DNA of 64,000 nucleotides from Rhodococcus pyridinivorans (lineage in GTDB: Bacteria; Actinomycetota; Actinomycetes; Mycobacteriales; Mycobacteriaceae): positions 248,001 to 312,000 of the forward strand of contig NZ_FNRX01000002.1 of assembly GCF_900105195.1 (NCBI RefSeq), written 5' to 3'. Shown here piece by piece: positions 42,131 through 50,864 of the stretch. Each line of letters begins with the position of its first letter. Within the stretch, counting starts at the first letter, position 1. The notes beneath the pieces are model-generated. The model made no database searches. It saw only the letters and a list, made by a program, of their open reading frames with translations, and was not told where the DNA came from. The translations under genes were made by a program, and so were the position numbers.

Positions 42131-43652
42131 CGAAGGGGGCGAGCACCTTCGCCCACATCCGCCGCGGAAGTCCGCGCGGGCCGTCGAGATTGAGCAGGCG
42201 CGTCGTCGCGATCGTCTGCGCCTCGGTGTACTTGTACAGGCCCTCCGCGCCGTGGCGGCGTCCCATGCCGGAGATGCCCATACCGCCCATCGGTGCGTCG
42301 GTGCTGCCCCATGCCGGGGCGTATCCCTCGTCGACGTTCACCGTGCCGGCACGCACCCGCGCGGCGATGGCCTCGCCCTGCGCCTTCGTCGCGCCCCACA
42401 CCGATGCGTTGAGCCCGTACTCGGTGTCGTTGGCCTCGCGGATCGCTTCTTCGACATTCTCCACCGGATAGATCGACACCACCGGGCCGAACGTCTCGTT
42501 CCGGTAGCACTCGGCGTCCTCGGGCACGTCGGTGAGCACGGTGGGTTCGAAGAACAGCGGTCCGAGGTCGGGCCGCGTCTTCCCGCCGGCGACGACGGTC
42601 GCGCCCTTGGCGACGGCGTCCTCGATGTGCCGGGTCACCGTCTTGACCTGGCTCTCGCTGATGAGGCAGCCCATCTCGGTACCGAAGTCGTAGTCGGGAC
42701 CGAGCGACATCTCGCGCACCCGTGCCCCGAACATCCGGATGAACTCGGGGGCGATCGACTTCTCGACGTAGATCCGCTCGATCGAGATGCACAGCTGCCC
42801 GGAGTTCGAGAAGCATGCCCGCACGGCGGCGTCGGTGACCTCGCGCAGGTTCACCCCGGAGGTGACGATCATGGGGTTCTTGCCACCGAGTTCGGCGGAG
42901 AACCCGATCAGGCGCCGGCCGGCCTGCTCGGCGAGCAGACGTCCCGTCTCCGACGAACCCGTGAACATCAGGTAGTCGGTGCTCTCGACGATCGCGGTGC
43001 CCACCACGGTGCCGGGACCGGTGACCACGGCGAAGACGTCGCGGGGGACCCCGGCCTCGTAGAGGAGTTCGACGACGGCGAGCGCGCAGTAGGGCGTCTG
43101 GCTGTCGGGCTTGAGCACCACGCTGTTGCCGGCGAGCAGGGCGGGGATCGCGTCGGAGACGGCCAGCGTCATCGGGTAGTTCCACGGCGCGATCACGCCG
43201 ACGACGCCCTTGGGATGGTGCAGGACGGTGGTCTTCGTCAGGACCGGCAGCATGCCCGTGGCCTTGCGGGGGCGCAGGAGCTTCGGTGCGACGCGCGCGT
43301 AGAACCGCGCGGTCATCGAGATGTCGAGCACCTCTTCCTGCGCGGAGACTCGGGACTTGCCGGTCTCGGCCTGCGCCATGTCCATGAGCTGCTCGCGTCG
43401 GGACAGCACGAGCTCGCGGTAGCGGTGCATGATCGCGGCGCGCTTCTCGACGGGCAGCTTCGCCCACGCGACCTGCGCGGTGCGGGCCCGGTCGATCGCG
43501 GCCTTCGCGTCATCGGCCGTGCCGACCGGCACGGTGGCCAGCTCCCGTCCGGTGAACGCCTCGACGACGGGGCGGGTGGTCCGCTCGGCGGCGTCGGGGA
43601 TCGCGATGAGGTCGGCAAGACGCTGGAAGGTCGCAGCGCTCGGAGCTGGCAT
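42099..43652 (-). CDS. gabD2: Succinate-semialdehyde dehydrogenase
   Basis: 517 residues, very close in pattern to mycobacterial GabD2 (Rv1731), including the start MPAPSA. Aldehyde dehydrogenase catalytic set: N158 (PWNYP), E254 (SAELGGKNP) and nucleophile C288 (NSGQLCISIERIYVEK). Oxidises succinic semialdehyde to succinate with NAD(P). The GabD2 identity comes from GFSAELGGKNPMIV and the GSTDAPMGGMGISGMGRRHG end region. Monocistronic, next to the decayed pump. Confidence 0.93.
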   Translation of the reverse strand: MPAPSAATFQRLADLIAIPDAAERTTRPVVEAFTGRELATVPVGTADDAKAAIDRARTAQVAWAKLPVEKRAAIMHRYRELVLSRREQLMDMAQAETGKSRVSAQEEVLDISMTARFYARVAPKLLRPRKATGMLPVLTKTTVLHHPKGVVGVIAPWNYPMTLAVSDAIPALLAGNSVVLKPDSQTPYCALAVVELLYEAGVPRDVFAVVTGPGTVVGTAIVESTDYLMFTGSSETGRLLAEQAGRRLIGFSAELGGKNPMIVTSGVNLREVTDAAVRACFSNSGQLCISIERIYVEKSIAPEFIRMFGARVREMSLGPDYDFGTEMGCLISESQVKTVTRHIEDAVAKGATVVAGGKTRPDLGPLFFEPTVLTDVPEDAECYRNETFGPVVSIYPVENVEEAIREANDTEYGLNASVWGATKAQGEAIAARVRAGTVNVDEGYAPAWGSTDAPMGGMGISGMGRRHGAEGLYKYTEAQTIATTRLLNLDGPRGLPRRMWAKVLAPFVKSMQWLPGR

Positions 43653-43717
43653 GTTGCACCCCTACCGGTGAGTAGTACTTGCAGTTTCACTAAACCTACC
43701 CGGGTGCGTGTGTGCTG

Positions 43718-44449
43718 TCACACAGGCGTGGCGTCGAGGCCCGTCTCCCGATCGTCGCGTCGCTCGGGACCTGCTTCGACGATCCCCTGAGCGACCTCCG
43801 AGAGAGGGACGTTGCTGTCCTGCGAGAGCCGGCGCAACAGTTCGAAGGCCGCAACGGCATCGATACCGAAACGCTCCATGATCATGCCCTTGGCCTGCCC
43901 GATGATGTCGCGGGTCGCCAGGGCGGACGCGAACTGTCCCCGACTGCGGGCCGCGCTCATCGCCATCGCGGCATGAGCGGCCAGGACCTCGGCGGTCGCC
44001 TCCGCCGGAGGACCGAACGCCTCGGCTTTCGCAGAGAACATGTTCAGCGCTCCCATGCTCTCCTGATCGAGATACAGCTGGAACGACAAGGCACTGAACG
44101 CACCCGCGTCCACCGCGGCCTTCGCGAAACGCGGCCAGCGGGTCTCCGTCCGCAGGTCTTCGGAGCGCACCACGAGATATTTGAAGCTCGCATCGAGGCA
44201 CGGACCTTCCCCGAACTGTTCCTGGACGTCGTCGAGATGCTCGGCGAGTTCCGACGTCGCGGCGAGAGAGCGGAAATGCTTCCTTCCGGTCACGATGAGG
44301 ATGTCGGCGCAGTCGGCCCCCTCCACCAGTTCGACCGCGGCCGCGGTCACGCCGCGCAGGGTCTCGTCGAGATCGGCCGGATGGTAGAAGCCGCGAGCGA
44401 GCTGGGCCATACGCCGCCCGAGATCGCCCGCTTCCGACGCACGTGTCAT
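43718..44449 (-). CDS. GAF-ANTAR antitermination regulator
   Basis: 243 residues. GAF domain at about 20-165 (a single Cys-rich GADCADILIV strand and FGEGPCLDA) and a C-terminal ANTAR RNA-binding domain (about 177-232: ATRDIIGQAKGMIMERFGID, AAFELLRRLSQDSNVPLSEV). It would sense a small molecule and bind paired hexanucleotide-loop hairpins to prevent termination; no cognate dual hairpin was recognised nearby. Stand-alone. Confidence 0.9.
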   Translation of the reverse strand: MTRASEAGDLGRRMAQLARGFYHPADLDETLRGVTAAAVELVEGADCADILIVTGRKHFRSLAATSELAEHLDDVQEQFGEGPCLDASFKYLVVRSEDLRTETRWPRFAKAAVDAGAFSALSFQLYLDQESMGALNMFSAKAEAFGPPAEATAEVLAAHAAMAMSAARSRGQFASALATRDIIGQAKGMIMERFGIDAVAAFELLRRLSQDSNVPLSEVAQGIVEAGPERRDDRETGLDATPV

Positions 44450-44584
44450 GGGTTCATCCCTTCTCCACCGAGTTCGTAACCCCGCGGATCCGCCGACCGT
44501 ATTGCCCGACTCAGCGAGCTCTACACCGCCGTCCTCCTCATCAGAACACGACCTCTTCCATTTCTACCCCGATAGTCTGGACTG

Positions 44585-44893
44585 ATGGATCCGCCGGTGA
44601 CCCGGTATCTACCCCGCGATGGTCACAATCCGGCCTACGGGGTGGCCGGAACCGGCCCCACCGACGTCGTGTGGTTCTTCGAGGTCCAGATGCGTCTGGA
44701 CCTGTTGTGGACCGATCCGTACATGCACTCGCTCTTCGAACGCCTCGCCACCTGTTCGCGCGCCGTCTGTTTCCAGCGCCGCGGTTTCGGGCTCTCCGAT
44801 CCCGTCGACCACGTGCCCACGATCGAACAGCAGGCCGAGGACGTCCCCGCCGTCATGGACGCCGAGCAGATCCGGCACGCCACCCTCATCGAG
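44585..44893 (+). pseudogene. N-terminal remnant of an alpha/beta hydrolase-type protein
   Basis: The frame from the ATG at 44585 reads like the first 100 residues of hydrolases found with adenylate cyclases (RYLPRDGHNPAYGVAGTGPT, VVWFFEVQMRLDLLWTDP, CFQRRGFGLSD, TIEQQAEDVPAVMDAEQIRH), then loses all resemblance before the nucleophile elbow. A TAGTCT hexamer six bases before the ATG marks an intact leaderless promoter, so the fragment may still be transcribed. It is fused out of frame to an unrelated 3' remnant. Confidence 0.65.
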
Positions 44894-45059
44894 GATCGGC
44901 CCGATCGCCCAGGAAGCCGGAGTGGGAACCCTGGTGCTCTCGCACATGGTCCCGGGCAATCGGCCCGATTCCACCTGGGAAGGATGCGGCGCCGGATTCG
45001 ACGGGCGCCTCGTCATCGGCCACGACCTCGACGTGATCGGCGTCGGAGCCCCGGCCTGA
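44894..45059 (+). pseudogene. C-terminal remnant of an MBL-fold hydrolase
   Basis: In another frame the bases read IAQEAGVGTLVLSHMVPGNR, then a short acidic stretch, FDGRLVIGHDLDVIGVGA and a stop. This is the last strand-helix-strand of arylsulfatase-like metallo-beta-lactamase-fold enzymes (AGV-TLVLSH-VPG, F-G-V-VG-D). The rest of the gene is gone. It joins the hydrolase remnant at about 44893, marking a deletion junction between two former genes. Confidence 0.6.
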
Positions 45060-45092
45060 CCCCGTGCGTCGGAGACGCAGCGTGAGCCCGTT

Positions 45093-45719
45093 CTATTCGC
45101 CCGTGTAGAACGCACTCGTCCGCTCGGCGGCTGCGCGTGCCTGTTCGGGGTCCTCGCCCGCGGCGATGTCGGCCTCGCACCAGCCTTCGCTGCTGTCGCG
45201 GACGAACTGCAGACCTTCCTCGGACATTGACCAGGTCTCGAATTCCTTCGGATCCACCGTTTCTCCCGATTCGATGTGCAGTCCGAGTCCGAGAAGCGCC
45301 TGGTCCCAGCCGATACCGACTGCGCCCGGACCGTACTGCTCCCAGTGCTCGTCGGGGTGGGCGATGTGCGTCAGTTCCAGGCGCGCCCGGTCTCCCGGTT
45401 CGGGCAGGACCGACACCTCGATCCAGCTCACGCGACCAGCGAATTCCCAGGTGGCCCTGAACGTCCGGGGCGGTTCGCAGGTGAGGACCTCACCGCCGGC
45501 GTTGCCCTGGAGCTGGTACCGGCCACCGACCTCGAGGTCGCCCTCGACGGGCAGGAACCAGCGGGGGATGCGCTGCGGGTCGGTGCACGCCTCCCACAGG
45601 TCCTCGGCGCTCGTGCGGTAGCTGCGCGAGATCGTGACAACCTTGGCCTCGTGGCCCTCGACGGTGCGACGACCGACCGTGCGGCGACTCGTCTCGTTGC
45701 TCGTGATCACGTTCTTCAT
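45093..45719 (-). CDS. SRPBCC (AHSA1-like) protein
   Basis: 208 residues of the START/Bet v1-like AHSA1 group: SRSYRTSAEDLWEACTDPQR, WFLPVEGDLEVGGRYQLQGN, GEVLTCEPPRTFRATWEFAG and the C-terminal GIGWDQALLGLGLHI helix. It binds an unknown hydrophobic ligand in a helix-grip cavity. It is translationally coupled (ATGA) to an ArsR gene; this ArsR-SRPBCC pairing is common and probably means the ArsR protein represses it. Confidence 0.9.
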   Translation of the reverse strand: MKNVITSNETSRRTVGRRTVEGHEAKVVTISRSYRTSAEDLWEACTDPQRIPRWFLPVEGDLEVGGRYQLQGNAGGEVLTCEPPRTFRATWEFAGRVSWIEVSVLPEPGDRARLELTHIAHPDEHWEQYGPGAVGIGWDQALLGLGLHIESGETVDPKEFETWSMSEEGLQFVRDSSEGWCEADIAAGEDPEQARAAAERTSAFYTGE

Positions 45720-46099
45720 GAGGATTTCCTTCTCTCGTCGGAAGCAGGGAGCGCGGGCGGGACGGCGTCGCGGCTCCGCCGCTCACGCTTGCCGCGCGCG
45801 ATCTCGGTCTCCAGGGCGTCCAGCGCCGCGAATACCGGCGTATGCAGACCCGCGAGCCAGTCCTCGAGTTCGACGAGGACCTCGGGATCGAGTTCGTAGT
45901 AGCGGCGGGTGCCGTCCTTGTGGACGGCGGCGAACCGCTGGTCGCGCAGGATCTTGAGATGTTGCGAGACCGCCGGCTGGGAGATCGAGAACTCCCGGCC
46001 GATCGCCGCGACGATTTCACCGGCCACCTGCGGACCGCCCGCGAGCAGTTCGAGAATGCGGCGGCGAACCGGATCTGCGAGGACCTCGAACCCGTGCAT
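45716..46099 (-). CDS. ArsR-family regulator
   Basis: 127 residues from the ATG at 46099. Winged HTH with LADPVRRRILELLAGG and SISQPAVSQHLKILRDQRF, wing HKDGTRRYYELDPE (about 5-85). No metal-binding CxC motif (no ELCVCDL) is present, so it belongs to the metal-independent group that accompanies SRPBCC genes. The AT-rich inverted repeat just upstream is its likely operator. A longer open frame upstream overlaps fadD15 and is rejected. Confidence 0.92.
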   Translation of the reverse strand: MHGFEVLADPVRRRILELLAGGPQVAGEIVAAIGREFSISQPAVSQHLKILRDQRFAAVHKDGTRRYYELDPEVLVELEDWLAGLHTPVFAALDALETEIARGKRERRSRDAVPPALPASDERRKSS

Positions 46100-46108
46100 G
46101 AACCAACT

Positions 46109-46128
46109 ATATAAGTTCCTACTTATAT
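46109..46128. promoter_or_regulatory. ArsR operator, AT-rich inverted repeat
   Basis: ATATAAGT-TCCT-ACTTATAT is a perfect inverted repeat ten bases before the arsR start, standing out sharply in GC-rich DNA. It lies in the 67-base gap between divergent arsR and fadD15, so binding may affect both. Confidence 0.75.
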
Positions 46129-46166
46129 TCACCAGAAGGACGGTTCCGCTACCTAGACTTCGACAT

Positions 46167-48011
46167 ATGACGACAACGACGCGCGTCTCCGAGGAAAAGG
46201 TCGACCGAGCGGTCATCGACGAACGGGCCCCCTCGGTCGCCCGCCTGTTGCTCGATCGAGTGGCCGCCACACCCGACGCCGAGGCCTTCCGCTACCCCGA
46301 CGGGAAGGACGGCTGGACGTCGGTCACCTGGGAACAGACCGGGGATCGGGTACGACTGCTCGCGGCCGGCTTGATCTCCCTGGGTATCGAGGCCGAGGAC
46401 CGCGTGGCCCTCGCGTCGTCCACCCGCTACGAATGGGTGCTCGGCGACCTCGCCGTCATGTGCGCGGGCGCCGCAACCACCACCGTCTACCCCACCACCC
46501 ACGCCGACGACGTCGCGTTCATCGTCGCCGACTCTGGCAGCCGGATCGTCATCGCCGAGGACGCCGGGCAGGTCGAGAAGCTCGTGAGCCACCGCAGCGA
46601 TCTGCCCGAGGTGGCGAAGGTCGTGGTCGTCGAGGGCACCGGCGACGGTGATTGGGTCATCAATTTCGATGAGCTCGCCGACCTGGGCCGTGGCCTGCTC
46701 GCCGAGGACTCCGGAGCGGTGCTCAACCGCATCCACAGCATCAGGGCCGAGCACCTGGCCACCCTCATCTACACCTCGGGTACCACCGGCAAGCCGAAGG
46801 GCGTGCGCCTGCCGCACTCGGCGTGGACCTACGAGGCCGCCGCCATCGACGCGCTGCACATGCTCAGCTCCGACGACCTGCAGTATCTGTGGCTGCCGCT
46901 GTCGCACGTCTTCGGCAAGGTGCTGCTCACCCTCCCTCTGCAGATCGGCTTCCCCACCGCGGTGGACGGACGTGTCGACAAGATCGTCGAGAACCTCGCG
47001 GTGGTCCGCCCGACCTTCATGGGTGCGGCCCCGCGCATCTTCGAGAAGGCCCACGCGCGCGTCGAGGCAATGATGGAGGAGGAAGGCGGCGCCAAGAAGA
47101 AGATCTTCGACTGGGCCGTAGGCGTGGGCCGGAAGGTGTCGAAAGCGAAGCAGGCCGGCAGGTCGCCCGGACTGCTGGACAAACTGCAGCACGGCCTCGC
47201 CGACAAGCTGGTCTTCTCCACCATCCGCGAACGCTTCGGCGGTCACCTGCGGTTCTTCATCTCCGGTTCGGCGGCGCTCAACCCCGAGGTCGGCGAATGG
47301 TTCGACGCCGTCGGCATCCCCGTCCTCGAGGGTTACGGACTCACCGAGACCTCTGCCGCGACGTTCGTCAACCGTCCCTACGCCAACCGCATCGGCACGG
47401 TCGGCTGGCCCGTCCCGGGCACGGAGGTCCGCATCGCGGAGGACGGCGAGGTGCTCGTCCGCGGCCCCGGTGTGATGACCGGCTACCACAACCGGCCCGA
47501 CGCGACCGCCGAGTCGCTCTCCGACGACGGATGGTTCCACACCGGCGACATCGGCAGCCTCGACGACGAGGGCTACCTGCGCATCACCGACCGCAAGAAG
47601 GACATGTTCAAGACGTCGCAGGGCAAGTACGTCGCCCCGTCGTCGCTGGCAGCGACCTTCAAAGGCATGTGCCCGTACGCGTCGGAGATCGTCGTCTACG
47701 GCGAGGGCAAGCCCTACTGCGTGGCGCTGGTGGCGCTCGATCCGGAATCCGTCGGCGAGTGGGCGAACAAGAACGGTGTGAGCGGATCGTTCGAGGACAT
47801 CGCACGGCACGACAAGACCCACGATCTGATCTCCGGATACATCGACGAGCTGAACCTGCAGCTCAACCGGTGGGAGCAGATCAAGAAGTTCACGATCATC
47901 GAGCGTGAACTGTCGGTCGAATCGGGTGATCTGACGCCGAGCATGAAGCTGCGCAGGAAGGTCGTCGTCGACAACTTCGCCGACAGGCTGGCAGGCCTCT
48001 ACGAAAGGTGA
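46167..48011 (+). CDS. fadD15: Long-chain fatty acid-CoA ligase (FadD15-like)
   Basis: 614-residue AMP-forming acyl-CoA synthetase. P-loop-like motif YTSGTTGKPKGV (about 198-209), acyl-binding LPLSHVFGK, YGLTETSA (about 391-398), GWFHTGDIG and ITDRKKDMFKTSQGKYVAPS near the C-terminal hinge. It activates long-chain fatty acids to acyl-CoA in the cytoplasm. Pattern and length match mycobacterial FadD15 (Rv2187). A TAGACT hexamer seven bases before the ATG and absence of a near ribosome binding site indicate a leaderless message. Confidence 0.94.
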   Translation: MTTTTRVSEEKVDRAVIDERAPSVARLLLDRVAATPDAEAFRYPDGKDGWTSVTWEQTGDRVRLLAAGLISLGIEAEDRVALASSTRYEWVLGDLAVMCAGAATTTVYPTTHADDVAFIVADSGSRIVIAEDAGQVEKLVSHRSDLPEVAKVVVVEGTGDGDWVINFDELADLGRGLLAEDSGAVLNRIHSIRAEHLATLIYTSGTTGKPKGVRLPHSAWTYEAAAIDALHMLSSDDLQYLWLPLSHVFGKVLLTLPLQIGFPTAVDGRVDKIVENLAVVRPTFMGAAPRIFEKAHARVEAMMEEEGGAKKKIFDWAVGVGRKVSKAKQAGRSPGLLDKLQHGLADKLVFSTIRERFGGHLRFFISGSAALNPEVGEWFDAVGIPVLEGYGLTETSAATFVNRPYANRIGTVGWPVPGTEVRIAEDGEVLVRGPGVMTGYHNRPDATAESLSDDGWFHTGDIGSLDDEGYLRITDRKKDMFKTSQGKYVAPSSLAATFKGMCPYASEIVVYGEGKPYCVALVALDPESVGEWANKNGVSGSFEDIARHDKTHDLISGYIDELNLQLNRWEQIKKFTIIERELSVESGDLTPSMKLRRKVVVDNFADRLAGLYER

Positions 48012-48029
48012 CGGCCTATCCTGGGTCTC

Positions 48030-48413
48030 ATGATGAGTAGTGCACGACCGAATTTCCTGCAGCGGATCGGCTACATGTTCGGTCGCGCGCTACCGCCCGA
48101 GATGCGGGAGTGGGTACGCGACGACGTCCTGGGCCCCGGCGGAACACGCCGCTACCTGCTGCGATGGAACCTGCCGATCATCCCGCTGCTCCTGCTGTTC
48201 CTGCTGATCCCGGGGCCGGTGTGGATCCCGATCGCGATGATGCTGTTGCTGCTGCTGCCATGGGTCTACTTCTCGGTGGCGTTGATGCCCATCTGGCAGC
48301 GGCACCGCCTCCAGCAGCACGGTCTCGATCCGGAACTGCTCAGCGCGAAGGCACGCGCCCGCGCCGCCCGCGAACGAGAGGACTACGAACGCCGTTTCGG
48401 TCGCGCGTCCTGA
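48030..48413 (+). CDS. DUF5313 family membrane protein
   Basis: 127 residues. N-terminal amphipathic region [24 protein letters not shown], two tightly spaced membrane helices (about 46-64 and 66-86) and a basic C-terminal tail rich in Arg/Glu. This is the DUF5313 pattern of mycolata; function unknown. It begins 18 bases after fadD15 and may be co-transcribed. Confidence 0.85.
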   Translation: MMSSARPNFLQRIGYMFGRALPPEMREWVRDDVLGPGGTRRYLLRWNLPIIPLLLLFLLIPGPVWIPIAMMLLLLLPWVYFSVALMPIWQRHRLQQHGLDPELLSAKARARAAREREDYERRFGRAS

Positions 48414-48460
48414 CCGGACCTCCCACGGTGCGGGGCAGCGTGTCCGCTTATCCTCGCACC

Positions 48461-48949
48461 ATGAGTGACACCCCTGCCTTCACAGCCACAGCAGACCTCG
48501 CCGACGAGATCGGCCCGGACATCCGCAGCTGCGACACGCAGTTCATCCAGTTCGGCGGCCGCACCGAGTTCGTCGGCCCCATCACCACCATCCGCTGCTT
48601 CCAGGACAACCTGCTCGTCAAGCAGACCCTCTCCGAGCCGGGCAACGGCGGCGTGCTCGTCGTCGACGGCGGTGGCAGCATCCACACCGCGCTCGTCGGT
48701 GACATCATCGCCGGTCGCGGTGTCGACAACGGCTGGGCCGGGGTCATCGTCAACGGCGCAGTCCGCGACTCCGCCATCCTGCGCACACTCGACATCGGCA
48801 TCAAGGCCCTCGGCACCAACCCGCGCAAGAGCACCCAGACCGGCTCCGGCGAGAAGAACGTGCCCGTCGAGATCGGCGGCGTGACGTTCAACCCGGGCGA
48901 GATCGTCTACAGCGACTCCGACGGCGTCGTCGTCCGCGTCGAGAACTGA
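48461..48949 (+). CDS. rraA: RraA-like protein
   Basis: 162 residues of the RraA family. Core motifs are [47 protein letters not shown] with AVRDS (Arg-Asp pair of the aldolase/metal site) and SDSDGVVV at the end. Members inhibit RNase E in enterics, or act as 4-hydroxy-4-methyl-2-oxoglutarate aldolase/oxaloacetate decarboxylase; which applies here is undecided. A TATCCT hexamer six bases before the ATG indicates a leaderless message. Confidence 0.92.
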   Translation: MSDTPAFTATADLADEIGPDIRSCDTQFIQFGGRTEFVGPITTIRCFQDNLLVKQTLSEPGNGGVLVVDGGGSIHTALVGDIIAGRGVDNGWAGVIVNGAVRDSAILRTLDIGIKALGTNPRKSTQTGSGEKNVPVEIGGVTFNPGEIVYSDSDGVVVRVEN

Positions 48950-48974
48950 TCAGCCGAGCGCGCGGGTCGACCCG

Positions 48975-49196
48975 CTATTCGTGCGCGACCCGCGCGCTCG
49001 CCCCGGCGATCTCCACCACGTCGCCCACCTTCAGCTGACGGCCGCGACGCACCTCCACCTCACCGTTGACCGACACCAGGCCGTCGGCGATCACTTCCTT
49101 GGCCTCCGCACCCGACTCTATGAGGCTTGCGAGCTTGAGGAACTGACCGAGCCGGATCGACTCGTCACGGATCGGTACATCGAATGCGTCGGACAT
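48975..49196 (-). CDS. RNA-binding S4-domain protein
   Basis: 73 residues consisting of one S4 domain: IRLGQFLKLASLIESGAEAK, VIADGLVSVNGEVEVRRGRQ and LKVGDVVEIAG. YbcJ-type small S4 proteins bind structured RNA, probably in ribosome or tRNA metabolism. The start codon is only 28 bases from the divergent photolyase start, so each promoter must overlap the other gene's 5' end. Alternative start three codons upstream (49205). Confidence 0.9.
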   Translation of the reverse strand: MSDAFDVPIRDESIRLGQFLKLASLIESGAEAKEVIADGLVSVNGEVEVRRGRQLKVGDVVEIAGASARVAHE

Positions 49197-49224
49197 GGCA
49201 CCCATTGTCCCCGACACTGGATCC

Positions 49225-50580
49225 ATGGCCCGCCCCAGCATCATCTGGTTCCGTCGTGATCTCCGACTGAACGATCTGCCCACCCTGCTCTCGGCCACCG
49301 AGGCCGCCGACGACGTCCTCGCCCTGTTCGTCCTCGACGACGCACTGCTCCGCCCGTCCGGTGCCCGCCGGCGCGACTTCCTCATGGGATGCCTGCAAGC
49401 CCTCGACCGGGATCTCGACGGGCGCCTGCTCGTCGTCCAGGGAGACCCGATGGTGCTGGTGCCGCAAGTCGCCGCCGAGTTCGATGCGGCCGCGGTCCAC
49501 ATCAGTTCCGACCACGGTCCCTACGGCACGGGACGCGACCGAGCGGTCGCCGAAGCGCTCGGCGACGTCCCGCTGGTGGCCACCGGCTCGCCGTATGCCG
49601 TCACGCCGGGCCGCATAACGAAACCCGACGGCACTGCATACAAGGTGTTCTCGGCCTTCCGCCGCGCCTGGAACGACCACGGATGGCACACACCCGCGGC
49701 AACCGGACCGGACACCGCCGACTGGGTCGACCCGAGCGGCTGCTCCACACGCGTGCCGATTCCCGAAGCCGGCGACGAACCCACACCTCCCCCCGGAGAG
49801 GCGGCCGCACTGGAGCGATGGCGCGAATTCCTCGACGACGGTCTCGAACGGTACGCCACCGACCGTGACCGGCCGGCCTACGACGGCACGAGCGGCCTGT
49901 CGCCCTATCTGAAGTTCGGCTGCATCCATCCGCGGACCCTGCTGCACGACATGAGGAACCGGTCGGACGAGGGGGCCGTCACCTTCCGCAGCGAACTGGC
50001 GTGGCGCGACTTCTACGCCGACGTCCTGTTCCAGCGGCCCGAGACCGCCCGGACCAACTACAACAGCGACTTCGACGCCATCACCTACGATTCCGGACCC
50101 GACGCCGACGCCCTGTTCGCCGCGTGGTGCGAGGGCCGCACGGGATTCCCGATCGTGGACGCCGGGATGCGGCAGCTCCTCGCAGAGGGCGTCATGCACA
50201 ACCGGGTGCGGATGATCGTCGCGTCGTTCCTGACGAAGGACCTGCACCTGCCGTGGTGGCGCGGGGCGCGACATTTCATGAAGCATCTGGTGGACGGCGA
50301 TCTGGCCTCCAACCAACACAATTGGCAGTGGACGGCGGGCAGCGGCACCGACGCCGCTCCCTACTTCCGGGTGTTCAATCCGACCCGGCAGGGCGAGAAG
50401 TTCGATCCGACGGGTGAATACGTACGCAGATGGGTACCCGAACTGCGGAGCATCGACGGCGCTCGTGTGCACAGCCTGCCCGACGGCCCTCCGGACGGAT
50501 ACCCGGAACCGGTCGTCGATCACGCACACGAACGCCGCGTCGCTCTGGACAGATACGAGCGGATTCGCTCACCCCGATGA
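49225..50580 (+). CDS. phr: Deoxyribodipyrimidine photolyase
   Basis: 451 residues. N-terminal alpha/beta antenna domain (IIWFRRDLRLNDLPTLL) and C-terminal FAD domain with SGLSPYLKFGCIHPRTL, ELAWRDFYADVLF, GFPIVDAGMRQLLAEGVMHN, RVRMIVASFLTKDL and NQHNWQWTAGSGTDAAPYFR. It repairs UV cyclobutane dimers with blue light. The ATG at 49225 gives the family N-terminus; an upstream ATG would overlap the S4 gene. Confidence 0.94.
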   Translation: MARPSIIWFRRDLRLNDLPTLLSATEAADDVLALFVLDDALLRPSGARRRDFLMGCLQALDRDLDGRLLVVQGDPMVLVPQVAAEFDAAAVHISSDHGPYGTGRDRAVAEALGDVPLVATGSPYAVTPGRITKPDGTAYKVFSAFRRAWNDHGWHTPAATGPDTADWVDPSGCSTRVPIPEAGDEPTPPPGEAAALERWREFLDDGLERYATDRDRPAYDGTSGLSPYLKFGCIHPRTLLHDMRNRSDEGAVTFRSELAWRDFYADVLFQRPETARTNYNSDFDAITYDSGPDADALFAAWCEGRTGFPIVDAGMRQLLAEGVMHNRVRMIVASFLTKDLHLPWWRGARHFMKHLVDGDLASNQHNWQWTAGSGTDAAPYFRVFNPTRQGEKFDPTGEYVRRWVPELRSIDGARVHSLPDGPPDGYPEPVVDHAHERRVALDRYERIRSPR

Positions 50581-50677
50581 AGAAGACGGCGAAACGACCC
50601 ATCCGGTCGTGGCGGTGCTCCGAACAACTTCTGGACGGACAACCTGTTCGCCGTACACCCAACGAAAGGACATCGCA

Positions 50678-50767
50678 GTGCGCGCTCTCGTCGAGGCAGC
50701 TTTCATGACCATCCACAACCCGCTCGTCGACGCATACACCTTTCTGATCAGCGTCCTTCCTGCTTGA
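50678..50767 (+). CDS. Possible 29-residue protein
   Basis: A GTG with AAAGGA seven bases upstream opens a 29-codon frame whose product starts VRALVEAAFMTIHNP and ends in a hydrophobic stretch (AYTFLISVLPA). Good ribosome binding site, otherwise empty 284-base gap after the photolyase gene. No family recognised; could be a small membrane peptide or chance. Confidence 0.35.
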   Translation: MRALVEAAFMTIHNPLVDAYTFLISVLPA

Positions 50768-50789
50768 GTGGATACGGTGCAGGAGTCCG

Positions 50790-50835
50790 CCCCGGCGCCG
50801 TCACCACCGGGCGCCCCGGCGCCGTCACCACCGGG
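50790..50835. repeat. 24-bp direct repeat
   Basis: Two nearly complete tandem units (50790-50813 and 50814-50835) sharing CCCCGGCGCCGTCACCACCG. They lie in the leader of the next gene, upstream of its ACAGGAGG ribosome binding site. Confidence 0.75.
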
Positions 50836-50864
50836 TGAGCATCACTGCAAACAGGAGGTAGGGC

